Source: Dimargaris cristalligena (taxonomy: Eukaryota > Kickxellomycota > Dimargaritomycetes > Dimargaritales > Dimargaritaceae). From it: a DNA stretch of 19,910 nucleotides. The translations under genes were made by a program, and so were the position numbers. Positions 7,591 through 18,700 of this stretch are shown here, one piece after another. The notes beneath the pieces are model-generated. The model had not been told where the DNA came from. It made no database searches and saw only the letters and a list, made by a program, of their open reading frames with translations. How positions within the stretch are numbered: position 1 is the stretch's first letter; the number at the start of each line of letters is the position of its first letter. Location: positions 1-19,910 of the forward strand of contig JANBQC010000529.1 in the NCBI GenBank assembly GCA_027576995.1, written 5' to 3'.

Positions 7591-10482
7591 TCTGTCCTAA
7601 AATAATTGACCATTTTGTCGCTCCGGTGGCAATGTAACTACTATAGCTCGAAAGGCCTTGGATGATGCAATGGTCTAATGGGATGGCTTATTCGCGGCCA
7701 ATCGTCCCGGACTTTCTTTGTTTCTGGTATATAGGTGGTGGATAATATAGATGTACAATTGTCTACCCGCTTGACGAGGGGAAGTAGTAGATTTCACTTA
7801 AAGCAACGGAGCACTCATTGGCCAATGGATAATGGACAAGTCCCTTTTAACCAGAGATTCGTCAACAGGCCTCCAGCATGATCGCTCTCTATGTTGCTTT
7901 GTTTATTGATCGGGTATAGTGCGCTTAAAATACATCCCAATTATTCTATATCTACGTCGACTTTATTGCAAGCAGACAATGTAATAGTTGCCTCTGGGCC
8001 TAGGATTCCACGTCTCCAAGCCCTGCCTATTTAGTTATTTCGCTTTGGGGCTGCATAGCATAATAATACCGACGTATCGAGATTTATTAATTCTTATGGG
8101 CCACCTTTCCTACGGTCCTGATTGGTAAAATACCTCCCCGATAATCTCTACATTCTACCAATTCGGTTCACCACGGATTCTGCGGTTCAATTAAATTAAA
8201 ATAGCCAAACTGAGGGTCGCAAATGGGTCGAGCAAAGAATTGGTGGTAACGAGATCTGCTAGGCCCATCCCTAACCTTCCCGCACCAACTGTAGATTTGT
8301 CGTATTGGTCTCCGGATTTTCAATGAAGGCCATAGGGTGTACCCCAGACCTTGATACCGGACTGCCCAATACTAAAGGACCGCCCTGATCGCAAACTCAT
8401 CTAATTGGTAGTGGATGATCCGACTTTCGCCTCTTTGTGGGGGGTTAGTCTCGAGCGTGACGATTGGTATATTTTAATTTTATCAATGATCAGCTCGGCC
8501 ATTGTTGAGGGGAAGCCCGGTAATAAAATTATCCGCGAGCTTTTTTGGTTTTTGTTTTTTCAATTAAAGCAGTACGTATCCGCGCTGTAGTATGTATCGG
8601 TCCGAGGAGTGCTTGGCCATGGTGTAAAATTTTAGCCCCCAAGGCTCACCACGAGTACAGAGCACCTCCTCCCCCGAGTGAGAGCTTGTAAATGGGCCAT
8701 TGTATTATTATATATTGTCGATCCCCGCTGTATTTTTGCCCTATCATGTACAAGTGGGGTTTGCACTTTTATCGATGGTTTCGCCGGGTCCTCTTTATGC
8801 TCCAATGATGCCTATTCATCTATGTTTGCCTGAATGGGCCCGTCCAATTCATTTGCAGGCTAACTTGGTTCACATAAATAATTTTTTTTTATGTGTGAGC
8901 TGGGTAGATGGAACATAATCTATTACATTTTCAATGAAAGCCCCCCAACCGGTACAGATGCATCGTAAATGAACCATGGTACCCTATCCAAGGATTCAGT
9001 ATAGGCCAATAATAGCGATGTGGCCGTGTAGGGTGGGGGTATAAGGGACTTGGGTATTCGGTCAACGCCTCCCCGATTTGCCCAATGGGTCAGATTTATA
9101 GGCAACTAAGATGTATATAGGGGAATCGCAACCCAGTAAACGGGTGGTGAGCATTTATATATGGATAGGGGGAGTCGGTTGTAGATATGCAACGGAATAT
9201 CCGCTACTATTCGCTAGTAGTTGGACGGGAAGCTTAGGGTTAGCTAATGGTAAATATAGTGCCAAAACATAAATGACGGAGTAGATGAACTGAGATGGCT
9301 GGATTTGGATCACTCGGGAAATGTATATATCCTGGGGTCGGTCCGTTTCAAATAGGCAAATTGCCCTTCCCCGATGCACTCCAGTTTCTGGATTTGAGTG
9401 GGGGAGGGGGAGAGTTTCGGGGATTTTCATTCGACCAATAGGTGGGTTACAAGGTGCTCTGCAGGTGAGCAGGGCAGATTGGTTCGGTAAACCCACTGGC
9501 CGTAGTCGTAGAGGCCTAAAAAGATGGTACTACTAACTACACTTTATGGTGGGAAATCTTGAAACATTCTAAATTAGTTAGGTCTTATCCGAGCTCATGG
9601 GAGTATCCCACGGGGAGGAGAAGCTAAACGAAGCCGCCGATTTGCTAAGCACAGTCCTAATATTAAAAACGGCCACGTCCAATAGGGTATAGCGGAAGGT
9701 TTTAATTGCCGTTTCCCGAATATATAGAGTAGTAGAGTTCCAACCGCACGGCCCAATGTATATTTCACCCTATAGATACGGAAGTGCCTTTCAAGTAAGA
9801 TCTAAAAGCCAGCCCCCTATTTTCTTTTCCAATGCAGCTAGGAAAAGGGATATATGTACGGGTGGCTTTGCCCACAGACAGGGCAGTGCATTCCACACCA
9901 GAGCCGTGAGGGGCCAGGATTATCGAACCCGCCAGCTGACTGAATCCCTGGGTAGTCCTCTGTGCAGGGGGCCGCCGACTGTGATTCCCAGATATCGTGG
10001 GTTATATAGTGCTTCCTGGCCTTGGTAGACGAGGGCTAGTAACAGGCACTATTAAGAAGGAAGATCAGGGCTTAATAACCAGCCCTTCCCCCTGACAATC
10101 CATGTCTTAATGCCGGTAGGTAGTAAGTAAGTAATAAACAGTAATCGGAGAGTGCCAATGAAAGAGAAGAAGAGGTGGCATGTATAGTCAAAGGTCTCTC
10201 CCGCGGTGGAAGAATTTAACCAGGAATATATGCCCCGCCGAATTAAGAACCACCCGCTTGGTTTAATGGGTAAGTCTCCTCCACACCTATTCCAAGAAAC
10301 GCCCCTTTTCTCGTTCTTACTTGTAAAGTCCGTTCGTTTTTTTGCTTACTTCCGCACCATTCCTTCCCACTTTACTGCCTGTTGTATTATTAATAACCCT
10401 CTTCTTCATAAAACACCGTGCTTATCACTCATTACTTACTCGGTGGGTGCTGTGGCTCTCCCACCAACCTCCTATTTTTGCC
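7591..10482. other. Long stretch without a recognisable gene
   Basis: About 2.9 kb between the divergent secreted-protein and Polo kinase genes. Frames of 60-113 codons occur on both strands (for example 8405-8590, 8700-8918, 9155-9496 and 9756-10028). None has a recognisable domain, most lack an ATG or begin directly after a stop, and they lack the GC-biased codon use of the nearby genes. Short TAAG repeats lie near 10124-10135. The right end must hold the Polo kinase promoter; the region 10268-10480 is pyrimidine-rich and probably its leader. A non-coding RNA or a small, heavily spliced gene cannot be excluded. Confidence 0.55.
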
Positions 10483-13400
10483 ATGGCTGCTGTTAGTACG
10501 GGCTCTTCCAAGCTTAAGCCCGCTGAGTTGGCGGCACCGCGTTTGTTCAACGACTCCGTTTGGCCTCATCTCCCCTCCGTCTTCAAGGACAAAAAACTCC
10601 TGAGCGAATATCGGCCTCAGAAATTCATCGGTGCCGTACGTAGTCCACACCCCCCATTTACTGTTATAAACCACTCCCTTCCCTATTCTTAAGTTCGGGG
10701 CCGTCGGGGAAACGGCGGCTGTGTAACCCCAAGCCCCCTTGGTATACGCCGGGTTTTAGGGCTTTTTCGGCGGAGAGTTCCCCCGGCCGCTTACTTCGGC
10801 TCCCAGCACTTACCCTGGGCCGTGCTGGTCCATGTACAGTGTCGTGCTGTATATCTCTGACCGTCCCCTGGCTTTCCCGCGGTATTAAACCTACCCGGCA
10901 CTGACTAATCGAATTCACCCTACGTCATTTGTTCTGCCTCCCTCATTCTTTCCCCCTACCCTATCCTGCACCTCTAAATAGGGCGCTTTTGGTCGTGTAT
11001 ATAGCGTCGTCAATGATAGGGGTGACTGGTACGCCTGTAAGGTATTGGAAAAGCAAAGCTTCAAAAATCTTCAGTACCGTAAGCGACTCCTCATTGAAAT
11101 CGAAACCTTACGGAAGCTACCGGGCCATCCCCATATCGTCGGCTTCGTGCAGTGCTTCGAAGATGCCTCGTTCGTGTATATCGTGATGGAGCTCTGCTCC
11201 AGCAAGGTAGGGCGCCACTCTTTCTCTCTCTGCATCTATCTATACGATCCGGCCATGTATTTATCAGTCGGCCCGTTTGTTATTCTGGTCGCAGGGCCCT
11301 TGATCGCCAAGGTGGTCAATGCGTCAGGGCCCCCTGGCTTGGTGGCAGACAATGCTGATAGATATTGGATCCATCACAGCACCCTAGTTTTCCTATCGTG
11401 ATGCACCAGGAGTTCTTTCCTTACGCGAACCCTTGCGGATCAGGGGCCTATGCGACTGCCGGCACTCTGCGTATATCAGACCAAACCCGCTTCTGGTAGC
11501 GCGCGGGCTGAAACACCCGGGTGCTATTTGCTGCGGAATGACAGAGCTTCGTCATTCATCCAGCGTTGGATTTGTCAAACTCACCCCCATGTTTGTTGAT
11601 TCTATCCCTGTTCACCATGTTTCTGATTGATTTGATAGAGTCTCGACGCCGTCTTCAAGTCCCGCAAATTCGTGTCCGAACCGGAAGTACGCTATTTCAT
11701 GTATCAACTGATCGATGCCGTCGAGCATATGCACAAGTACAAGGTCATTCACCGTGACCTTAAGTTCGCCAATATCCTGTTAACCGAGTCTATGCAGGTC
11801 AAAGTAGCCGATTTCGGGTTGTCCGCTATGCTGGGGTCGGACACCGAGCGCAAAAAGTCGTTTCTGGGCACCCCCAATTTCCTGGCACCCGAGCTAGTCA
11901 CCCGCCCCAAAGAGGGCCACAGTTTCGAAGTCGACATCTGGGCCCTGGGTATCGTCATGTACAGTATGCTCTATTCCAAACCACCCTTCCACGTATCGGG
12001 GGGCACCAAACAGGCCCAGTCCAATGCCCTGTTCCAGAAAATCACCCGAGAGGAATGCCGCTTCCCCGATTCCCCCGCGGTCTCACAGGACGCGAAGAAC
12101 CTTATCTTGGCCCTCCTGGATAAAAACCCGGACCACCGGCCCAATGCCTACGAGATCCGCCGACTGCCATTTTTCGTCAACTATAACCTCCTGCCTAGTC
12201 TGTCCCGGTCCGTGTTTATCCAGCCTCCCGAAATAGCTGACCTTTATATCCATGTCAAAAAGGAGCTACCCGCTCCCAACTTCCAGGCTCTCCCGGCCAT
12301 CACCAATAGCCCATACGGTCCGGCGAATCATTCGCCTCGGTCAGCCGTTCCCGCTCACCCGAACGCCCTGACCACCCAGTTCCAACAGCTGCAAATTGAT
12401 AAGATGAAACCAGTATCTGCCCCGGTACACTCGCCCAATGGTCGCCTTCAGCTGAGCCCTAAGCCGGCCTCGACCTCCAATGGCCACCCTCAGTACCAGC
12501 GTCCTGACCACGGCAGCCCTCATTCTCCTTATATCCGCGGTGATTTGGGGCCGTTGGATTATCCCCAACAGCTCACCCGGCCCCGCATTACCATGCCTAC
12601 CCCAATTGCCACTCACGGCCATCCCTACGGCAGTCCTTCACATAAAAGCCCCGAGATGGTCCCCAGCGGAGGACTGGGCCCACCCAGACCCCAGGTGGCC
12701 TTCCAGCATCCTGTTTCGCCTGGCCGCGGGGACTCCGAGGGGGCGGTCACTCGACCATCCCAGCTTGTAGCTATGAGTCTATCCGGTGCCCTTCGCGGTC
12801 GGACCCAGGCCCACGGTGCTGTCGTCACCTCGCCTAATGGATCCAGCGGAGCAAATCCTCGCTCGCCCTTGTCGGGCCCAGCCTCGAACTTCCCATCGTC
12901 CGATACCAGCCGCAGTCGCAAATGCTCGGTCATGTCCAGCATGGAAACCCGATTTAACCAGTTCTTCCAGGATCTCAACGATACCGCACCCGGTGCCGCC
13001 CCAAACACTGACCAAGTAGCCCCTAAAGTCCTCATACCCGCCGTGTTTATTAGCAAATGGATTGACCTATCTAACAAGTACGGATTGGGGTACGAGCTCA
13101 CGAACAATTCCTACGGAGTGCATTTCAATGATAACACCACGCTACTGCTTCTACCGGACCATAGGCACATTGAACACCTTTTCTACGACCCCACCAAGTC
13201 GCAAAAGGCCATCAAGCGGGAATCCCATACCCTGGACGAGCACCCGCCTAGCTTGAAAAAGAAGGTGACCCTCCTACTGCAGTTCCGACGGTATATGCGC
13301 AGGCAATTACATAATACTATACCCGAAGATATCGCAGCATTGCACCGGGATAATTCGAATTATTGGTATAATGGCGGTAGTTCGGGAGATGGCCCGTCGG

Positions 13401-13846
13401 ATAATACCCCGTCGCTCTGCACTTGTGGGGCTGTGGACCAGTACCAGCCGGCCACCACTGACGACCACCAGGACCCGACAGCCCCTCCACCTGTAGCCGT
13501 AGCCGCAGTCTCTCACCGCTCCCACTGCCCCCTGGGCCGCTCTAAACAACGGGACCCTGCGTTCAACCTCCTCTACCTCAACAAATTTATCCGAACCGGC
13601 CACGCCGCCATGTTCCGCATCAGCCACGGGGTCCTGCAGCTCAACTTCATCCAGGACCACTCCAAACTGGTCATCCAGAACCGCGGGGAGATTGTTACTT
13701 ATATTTCCGATGGCCAACTCCAGACCTTCACCCTATCCGATTTGGAAACTCTGCGTCCCCAAACCGATCTCCTGAAACGGCTCAAATACACCCGGAATGT
13801 CCTCGCCCAAATTAATGTGCGGCGGAGTGGTAATGAGGCTAGGTGA
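10483..13846 (+). CDS. Polo-like kinase (PLK1/Cdc5 type), 3 exons
   Basis: Mitotic Ser/Thr kinase that binds primed phosphopeptides through polo boxes and acts in mitotic entry, spindle function and cytokinesis. Exons are 10483-10635, 10982-11206 and 11639-13846, all joined at codon boundaries, giving 861 residues and TGA. The ATG has an ideal GCC-ATGG context. The glycine loop G-A-G-A-F-G-R-V (50-57) is created by the first splice. Other kinase features are catalytic Lys71, HRDLK with Asp166, DFG with Asp184, and a kinase domain at about 46-305. Ser200 stands where PLK1 has Thr210. A Pro/Ser/His-rich linker of about 290 residues follows, with eleven SP and one TP sites. Polo box 1 (SKWIDLSNKYGLGY) begins at about 597 and polo box 2 at about 774. 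QDHSKL keeps the His/Lys pair that grips phosphate in PLK1. The second splice restores SSK-SLDAVFKSRKF, matching the family. It is longer than PLK1 or Cdc5 because of the linker and an insert between the polo boxes. Confidence 0.96.
10636..10981 (+). other. Polo kinase intron 1 (346 nt), GC-rich with inverted repeats
   Basis: The intron begins GTACGT and ends AAATAG, and splicing completes the ATP-binding glycine loop. A perfect 7-bp inverted repeat CCAGCAC/GTGCTGG lies at 10803-10809 and 10822-10828. It is followed by TACAG/CTGTA at 10835-10839 and 10847-10851. No clear snoRNA boxes were seen. The 3' third is pyrimidine-rich. Confidence 0.75.
11207..11638 (+). other. Polo kinase intron 2 (432 nt) with inverted repeats
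   Basis: The intron begins GTAGGG and ends TGATAG; removal joins the hinge region of the kinase to SLDAVF. Inverted repeats include CCCGC/GCGGG (11486-11490, 11503-11507) and a perfect 7-bp GAATGAC/GTCATTC with an 8-nt loop (11536-11542, 11551-11557). A C-box-like GTGATGC at 11398 and a CTGA at 11508 are present but too weak to call a C/D snoRNA. Confidence 0.75.
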
Positions 13847-14025
13847 TTTTAGCCCTGTCATAATGGACATGCCGCCCACCCATCCTCCCCCACCTTCCCT
13901 CCTTCAATGTATTAACCCGCCGATCCCGTTTTCTTGTACTTCCTACTTCTTAAATACCGGACAAACCTCCATTTTGTCAGCAAAAAAAATATAATAATAT
14001 ATAAGGGAGGTGAGGGGGTTTTGGG

Positions 14026-14296
14026 TTATTGACCCAGTCTGTTGGCAGTAGGCGTGTACTTTTGAAGTATTCCATGTACGATATATTTCTAATTTCTAGT
14101 ATGGTTCATTTCACTATTTCTCCTTTTCATTTCATTTTCTCTCATCTCATTTTTTAATTGGTTTATTTTTTGACTGCTAGGTCTTCTCTGCTTCTTTGCT
14201 CTCATTTCATTTCACTTGTATTGGTAATATTTGCACACAATCCAGTTTGATCAACCAGTTTTATTTTCATTTTCATTATTTTTATTATTGACCCAG
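14026..14296. repeat. Duplicated 12-mer TTATTGACCCAG, 259 bp apart
   Basis: Identical 12-base words occur at 14026-14037 and 14285-14296. The first is part of the hairpin TGGGT-TATTG-ACCCA; the second is not flanked by the matching TGGGT. They bracket the T-rich tract after the Polo kinase gene. This may be chance or the trace of a small duplication. Confidence 0.5.
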
Positions 14297-14606
14297 ATTC
14301 CCAGACATCTTATCTGGTTCTTTAGGCCATCATGTCTTTCAGTTTTCTATTTCTCCCTATTATTTTCACGATCGGGTCTAGATACCATGTGAAACCCACA
14401 TCCACAACCTTGCATCGTTTATATCCCCTCCCCATGGTTTTTTTGTAAGATTCGCCGGGGCTTTTGCCTATCTACTTAACCACTTGATTTTTTTAGGTAG
14501 AGCCTCCTTCAACCAAGGGGGAGGAGACACCCCCCCATTCCACTGAGACCATGATTTGCCTGACCGAATTATCCAGTCTTGACTTGATATTTATACTCTG
14601 TCAATC

Positions 14607-14612
14607 AATAAA
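14607..14612 (+). terminator. Candidate polyadenylation signal after the Polo kinase gene
   Basis: A canonical AATAAA followed by GTGCTCCTTGTGAG, whose GU-rich composition fits a downstream element. It is 760 nt beyond the kinase stop, so it implies a long 3' untranslated region unless an earlier non-canonical site (for example the ATAATAATATATAA near 13989) is used. Confidence 0.35.
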
Positions 14613-15725
14613 GTGCTCCTTGTGAGCATACTTAAACTGTCTGAGTTCTCTCTTACCTACATGGAACAAGATGTCCAGTTAAATCGTGAGGCATTATTCA
14701 ATGGGGGCCTTTTACCTATGCCATTATATATTTGCCGTTGGAATAGTTGAAGTTTAAGCAGTAGAATGGCCCCCTAAACGCAAAAGAGGGTGAATGATAA
14801 ATGGCCCTGGTATAGAGGAGTTCTTGACCGATTAATTCAACGGGGTGACCCTGGTCTGACCACGGGTAGCAATAAAAATGGCATCCCTAAAAAGGGACAA
14901 ATGAGTATGGAAAACTAACTGCTGATGGTGATGGGGTGTCGATGGATATGGTGGTCTACGAAAAAAGCCGGTGGAATGGCAAATCAGGGATATAGCCAAG
15001 GCAATCAGGGTTTTTTCAATTAGAAGGCTTTTGCACCCATTAGTATTTGGAGTGTGGTTGGGGAGTGGGTCTTCGCCCAACATTCGAGTTAAACACAGAA
15101 CCCACACCAACTGGGGAAATGGCGGCCCGCTCAAAGCAAGTCGATTTCCACGGATGGCCATGTATCAAGTTGACACTCGCTGCTTTAGTTACATACACCC
15201 AAGATGCCCCCTTTCCACAGTCGCCTTGTCGTACCACTTTACGGCGCCGGCCAATTGTCGGATGTTTTATTATGAGCCCCTGAGGTGTTTGTCACAGCCT
15301 TGTAGGTTAAACTATTTTCCCAACGAAGCAGGCAAGCACTCCTCTCCCTTCCTTATCCCCGTCGCAAAGCGCCCGTTCTCTCATCGACTGGGTGGGTAAA
15401 AGGCCCATTTTCTAATCAGTTGGTTGGGTCACTCGAAAATTTGGCTCCTTTTATTCGCCCCACACTCGATCCCTACTAAGCCTAATAATGGCCCCTCTCC
15501 CCTCCCCCAATAAACCCTGCTGGGCTTTTTTTTATCACCGCCTTCCTGTGATCGTTTCTGGCCATTCATTCCTTTTCAATATTCTCGGATTTAGCGCTTA
15601 TTTATATTAGTTTTTATTTATCGGCGGCCCCTTTTGTCTAGTCCTATCCCCCTCATTCCTAATTGCTCGCCCGTCCGTAACCCTTTTCTCCCCCTCCCAT
15701 TCTTTCACATTGTGGTCCGAGCACC

Positions 15726-18700
15726 ATGAAAGAGCAGGTTACCGATACGGTGCCTAAGCGCATCAAACATATCCACTTCAGTGTACTGTCCCCCGACGAG
15801 ATCCGCCGCGCCTCCGAACTCGAAGTGACCCAGCGGGACCTCTACGATGTCCCCACCCGTAAACCCATCAAGCACGGGGTGTTAGACCGTAAAATGGGGA
15901 TATCCGACAAAGTCGCCCTGTGCGAAACCTGCGGCCAGAACATGACCGACTGCATCGGCCACTTTGGCCACATTAACCTCTGCTTGCCTATTTTCCATAT
16001 CGGCTACTTCAAGGCCATTGTGACCATTCTGCAAAATATCTGCCGGACCTGTAGTCGCGTCATGCTCGAAGAGCCCGAGCGGCGCGCCTATTTGAAACGC
16101 CTCCGCGCCCCTACCCTGGACAACATCCAACGGCGTCTCATCACCAAAGGGGTCAACACCCAGTGCCGTAAAGTCAGCAAATGCATGTACTGCCAGGCCA
16201 CCAACGGGGCCGTAAAAAAAGTGAGTGGGCTCAAGATCATCCACGAGAAATTCCGCGATAAGAAGGCCGCCGGCGAACTGGACCAGTTCCGCCACACGTT
16301 TGACAGTGCCCTGCAGGCCAACCCGGAAATCAAACACCATCTCAGCAAGGCCCACGAGGATTTGAACCCCCTGCGGGTCCGGCAGCTGTTCGAGAAAATC
16401 TCGGCCGAGGACTGCGAGCTGCTCGCCCTGGATCCCGTCTCCGGCCGGCCCGAGACGTTCATCTGGGATACCATCCCCGTGCCCCCCGTCTGTATCCGCC
16501 CCTCGGTGGCCCAGGAGGGCGCCAGTAACGAAGATGATTTGACCGCCAAACTCGCGGAAATCACCTTTTCCAACGGGCTTATTCGCGGCGCACTGCAGCG
16601 GGGCGAACCCCTCATCACGCTGATGGAGCAGTGGGAGAACATGCAAATCGCCGCGGCCATGTACATCAACAGTACCGTGCCCGGTATCCCTTTTACGGGT
16701 AATAGTAAACCCATCCGGGGGTTGTGCCAGCGGCTCAAGGGTAAACAGGGTCGGTTCCGGGGTAATCTGTCCGGTAAGCGCGTCGATTTCTCCGGTCGTA
16801 CCGTCATTTCCCCCGACCCGAACTTGCGCATCGACGAAGTGGGTATCCCCGTCCTGGTGGCCAAGGTCCTCACCTTCCCCGAACGGGTCTTCGCCTACAA
16901 TATCGAAAAGCTACGCCGGGCGGTCCGTAATGGTCCCACCGTCCATCCGGGCGCCAATTTTGTGGTCAAGAAGTCCAACAATATGAAGCGCTTCCTGCAG
17001 TACGTCGACCGGGATGCCTTCGCCGAACAACTCGAAATCGGGGACGTGGTTGAACGGCACTTGAACGACGGCGACGTGGTGCTGTTCAATCGCCAACCTT
17101 CCCTGCATCGCCTCAGTATTATGGCCCATTTCGCCCGCATCAAGCCCTGGCGTACGTTCCGGTTTAACGAGTGTGTGTGTTCCCCCTATAATGCCGATTT
17201 CGACGGGGACGAAATGAATATTCACGTCCCGCAGACCGAAGAGGCCCGTATGGAAGCCATTGAACTCATGGGGGTCAAGAACAATTTGGTTACCCCCCGT
17301 AACGGTGAAATGTTGGTCACCGCTACCCAGGATTTCATCACCGCGTCGTACCTCATTACCCACAAGGACCTCTTCTATGATCGGTGTCAATTCGCCCAAA
17401 TCTGTTGCTACTTCTGCGATGCTGAAACCCATATCGAATTGCCGCCCCCGGCCATTTGGAAACCCGTCCAGCTCTGGACCGGCAAGCAAATCTTCAGCGT
17501 TCTCTTGCGCCCCAACTCGAGCTACCCCGTGATGGTCAACTTGGAGGCCAAAACCAAATCGTTCAGCTATAAGGACGGTAAATACAAGGATATGTGCCCC
17601 AAGGACGGCTATGTGGTCGTTCAGAACAGCGTGATCATGTGCGGACTGATGGATAAGGCCCTCGTTGGGGGTAGCAAAGATACCTCCGTCCTCTTCTTCA
17701 TCCTCAAGAACTACGGCGGAGTGGCCGCGGCCGAGGCCATGAACCGCCTGGCCAAGCTGTGTGCACGCTGGTTGGGTAACCGGGGCTTCTCCATCGGTAT
17801 CAACGACGTCCAAGCGTCCCGGGACCTTCAGGAACAGAAGGACGCCCACATTGATGAGGCCTATGGCGAGTGCTCCGACCTTATTGACAGCCTCCATCGG
17901 GGGCAAATCACCTGTTTACCCGGGCAGGACGAAATGGGTACCGTCGAATCCACCATTTCCGGTCTGCTCAGTGACGTGCGTAACGTCGCCGGTAAGATTT
18001 GTGGTCGCGAACTGAGTCGGCACAACTCCCCGCTGATCATGGCCATCTGCGGTTCCAAGGGTTCCAATATTAACGTGTGTCAGATGGTGGCGTGTGTAGG
18101 CCAGCAAATTATCAGCAGCAAGCGTATCCAGAACGGGTTCATGGACCGCTCCCTCCCGCACTTCCCCAAATTCTCCGTGGAACCGGCCGCCCGCGGGTTT
18201 GTGCGCAACAGTTTCTACACGGGACTCACCCCCACGGAATTTCTGTTCCACGCCATGTCCGGGCGAGAAGGGCTGGTGGACACGGCGGTGAAGACCGCTG
18301 AAACCGGGTACATGCAGCGGCGACTGATGAAAACCTTCGAGGACCTGACCGCCCATTATGATTTGTCGGTGCGGTCGGCGGGGGGCGACATTCTCCAATT
18401 CGAATACGGTGGCGACGGTCTGGATCCGACGGTGCTGGAGGGTGAGGGCACGCCTGTGGTGTTCGACCGTGACTTCCGGCACGTGGCTAACCAGAAACTG
18501 ACCCACTGGAACGACGAACCCCTCCTCCCCTTCCAGGTGGCCAAGCTGGCCGACAAACTACTCGGCCACCGTAAGTTCGCCCTGCACTGCGGGGCGGAAT
18601 TTATCGCCAACCTGCGGGATTACATTAGCGAGGAAATCGTGGCCAAGATGGCCGCCATTCGGACCACGTTTGGCCTGCCCGCCCTGGACATAGCCCCAAA

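Larger units (their letters stand above)
13847..15725. other. Intergenic DNA between Polo kinase and RPC1
   Basis: The first half is T-rich with repeated TTTCAT-type words (about 14100-14280), probably the kinase 3' region. A TGGGT/ACCCA hairpin sits at 14022-14036. The second half holds the RPC1 promoter side: an AT-rich TTATTTATATTA near 15599 and a strongly pyrimidine-rich leader up to the ATG at 15726. A 142-codon plus frame (14971-15399) has no ATG and no recognisable domain. I see no tRNA or 5S gene. Confidence 0.6.

Noticed and set aside
8405..8590. 61-codon plus-strand frame
   Set aside because: It begins directly after a stop at a TTG, has no recognised domain and no splice context that extends it.
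9155..9496. 113-codon minus-strand frame
   Set aside because: No recognisable domain, no neighbouring promoter elements, and codon use unlike the real genes here.
9917..9935. Minus-strand T-arm-like string GGGTTCGATAATCC
   Set aside because: The loop is not the standard seven bases and no matching acceptor, D or anticodon arms could be found around it.
9756..10028. 90-codon plus-strand frame with ATG
   Set aside because: Its sequence resembles no family and has no signal or structural pattern; probably chance.
11398..11511. Possible C/D box snoRNA in Polo kinase intron 2
   Set aside because: The C box is imperfect (GTGATGC), the D box is only a CTGA, and no terminal stem joins them.
12625..13107. 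160-codon minus-strand frame in the Polo kinase linker
   Set aside because: It is a shadow of the kinase coding sequence; the sense frame continues through into recognisable polo boxes.
14971..15399. 142-codon plus-strand frame upstream of RPC1
   Set aside because: It starts at GTG, has no domain, and overlaps the likely promoter side of RPC1.
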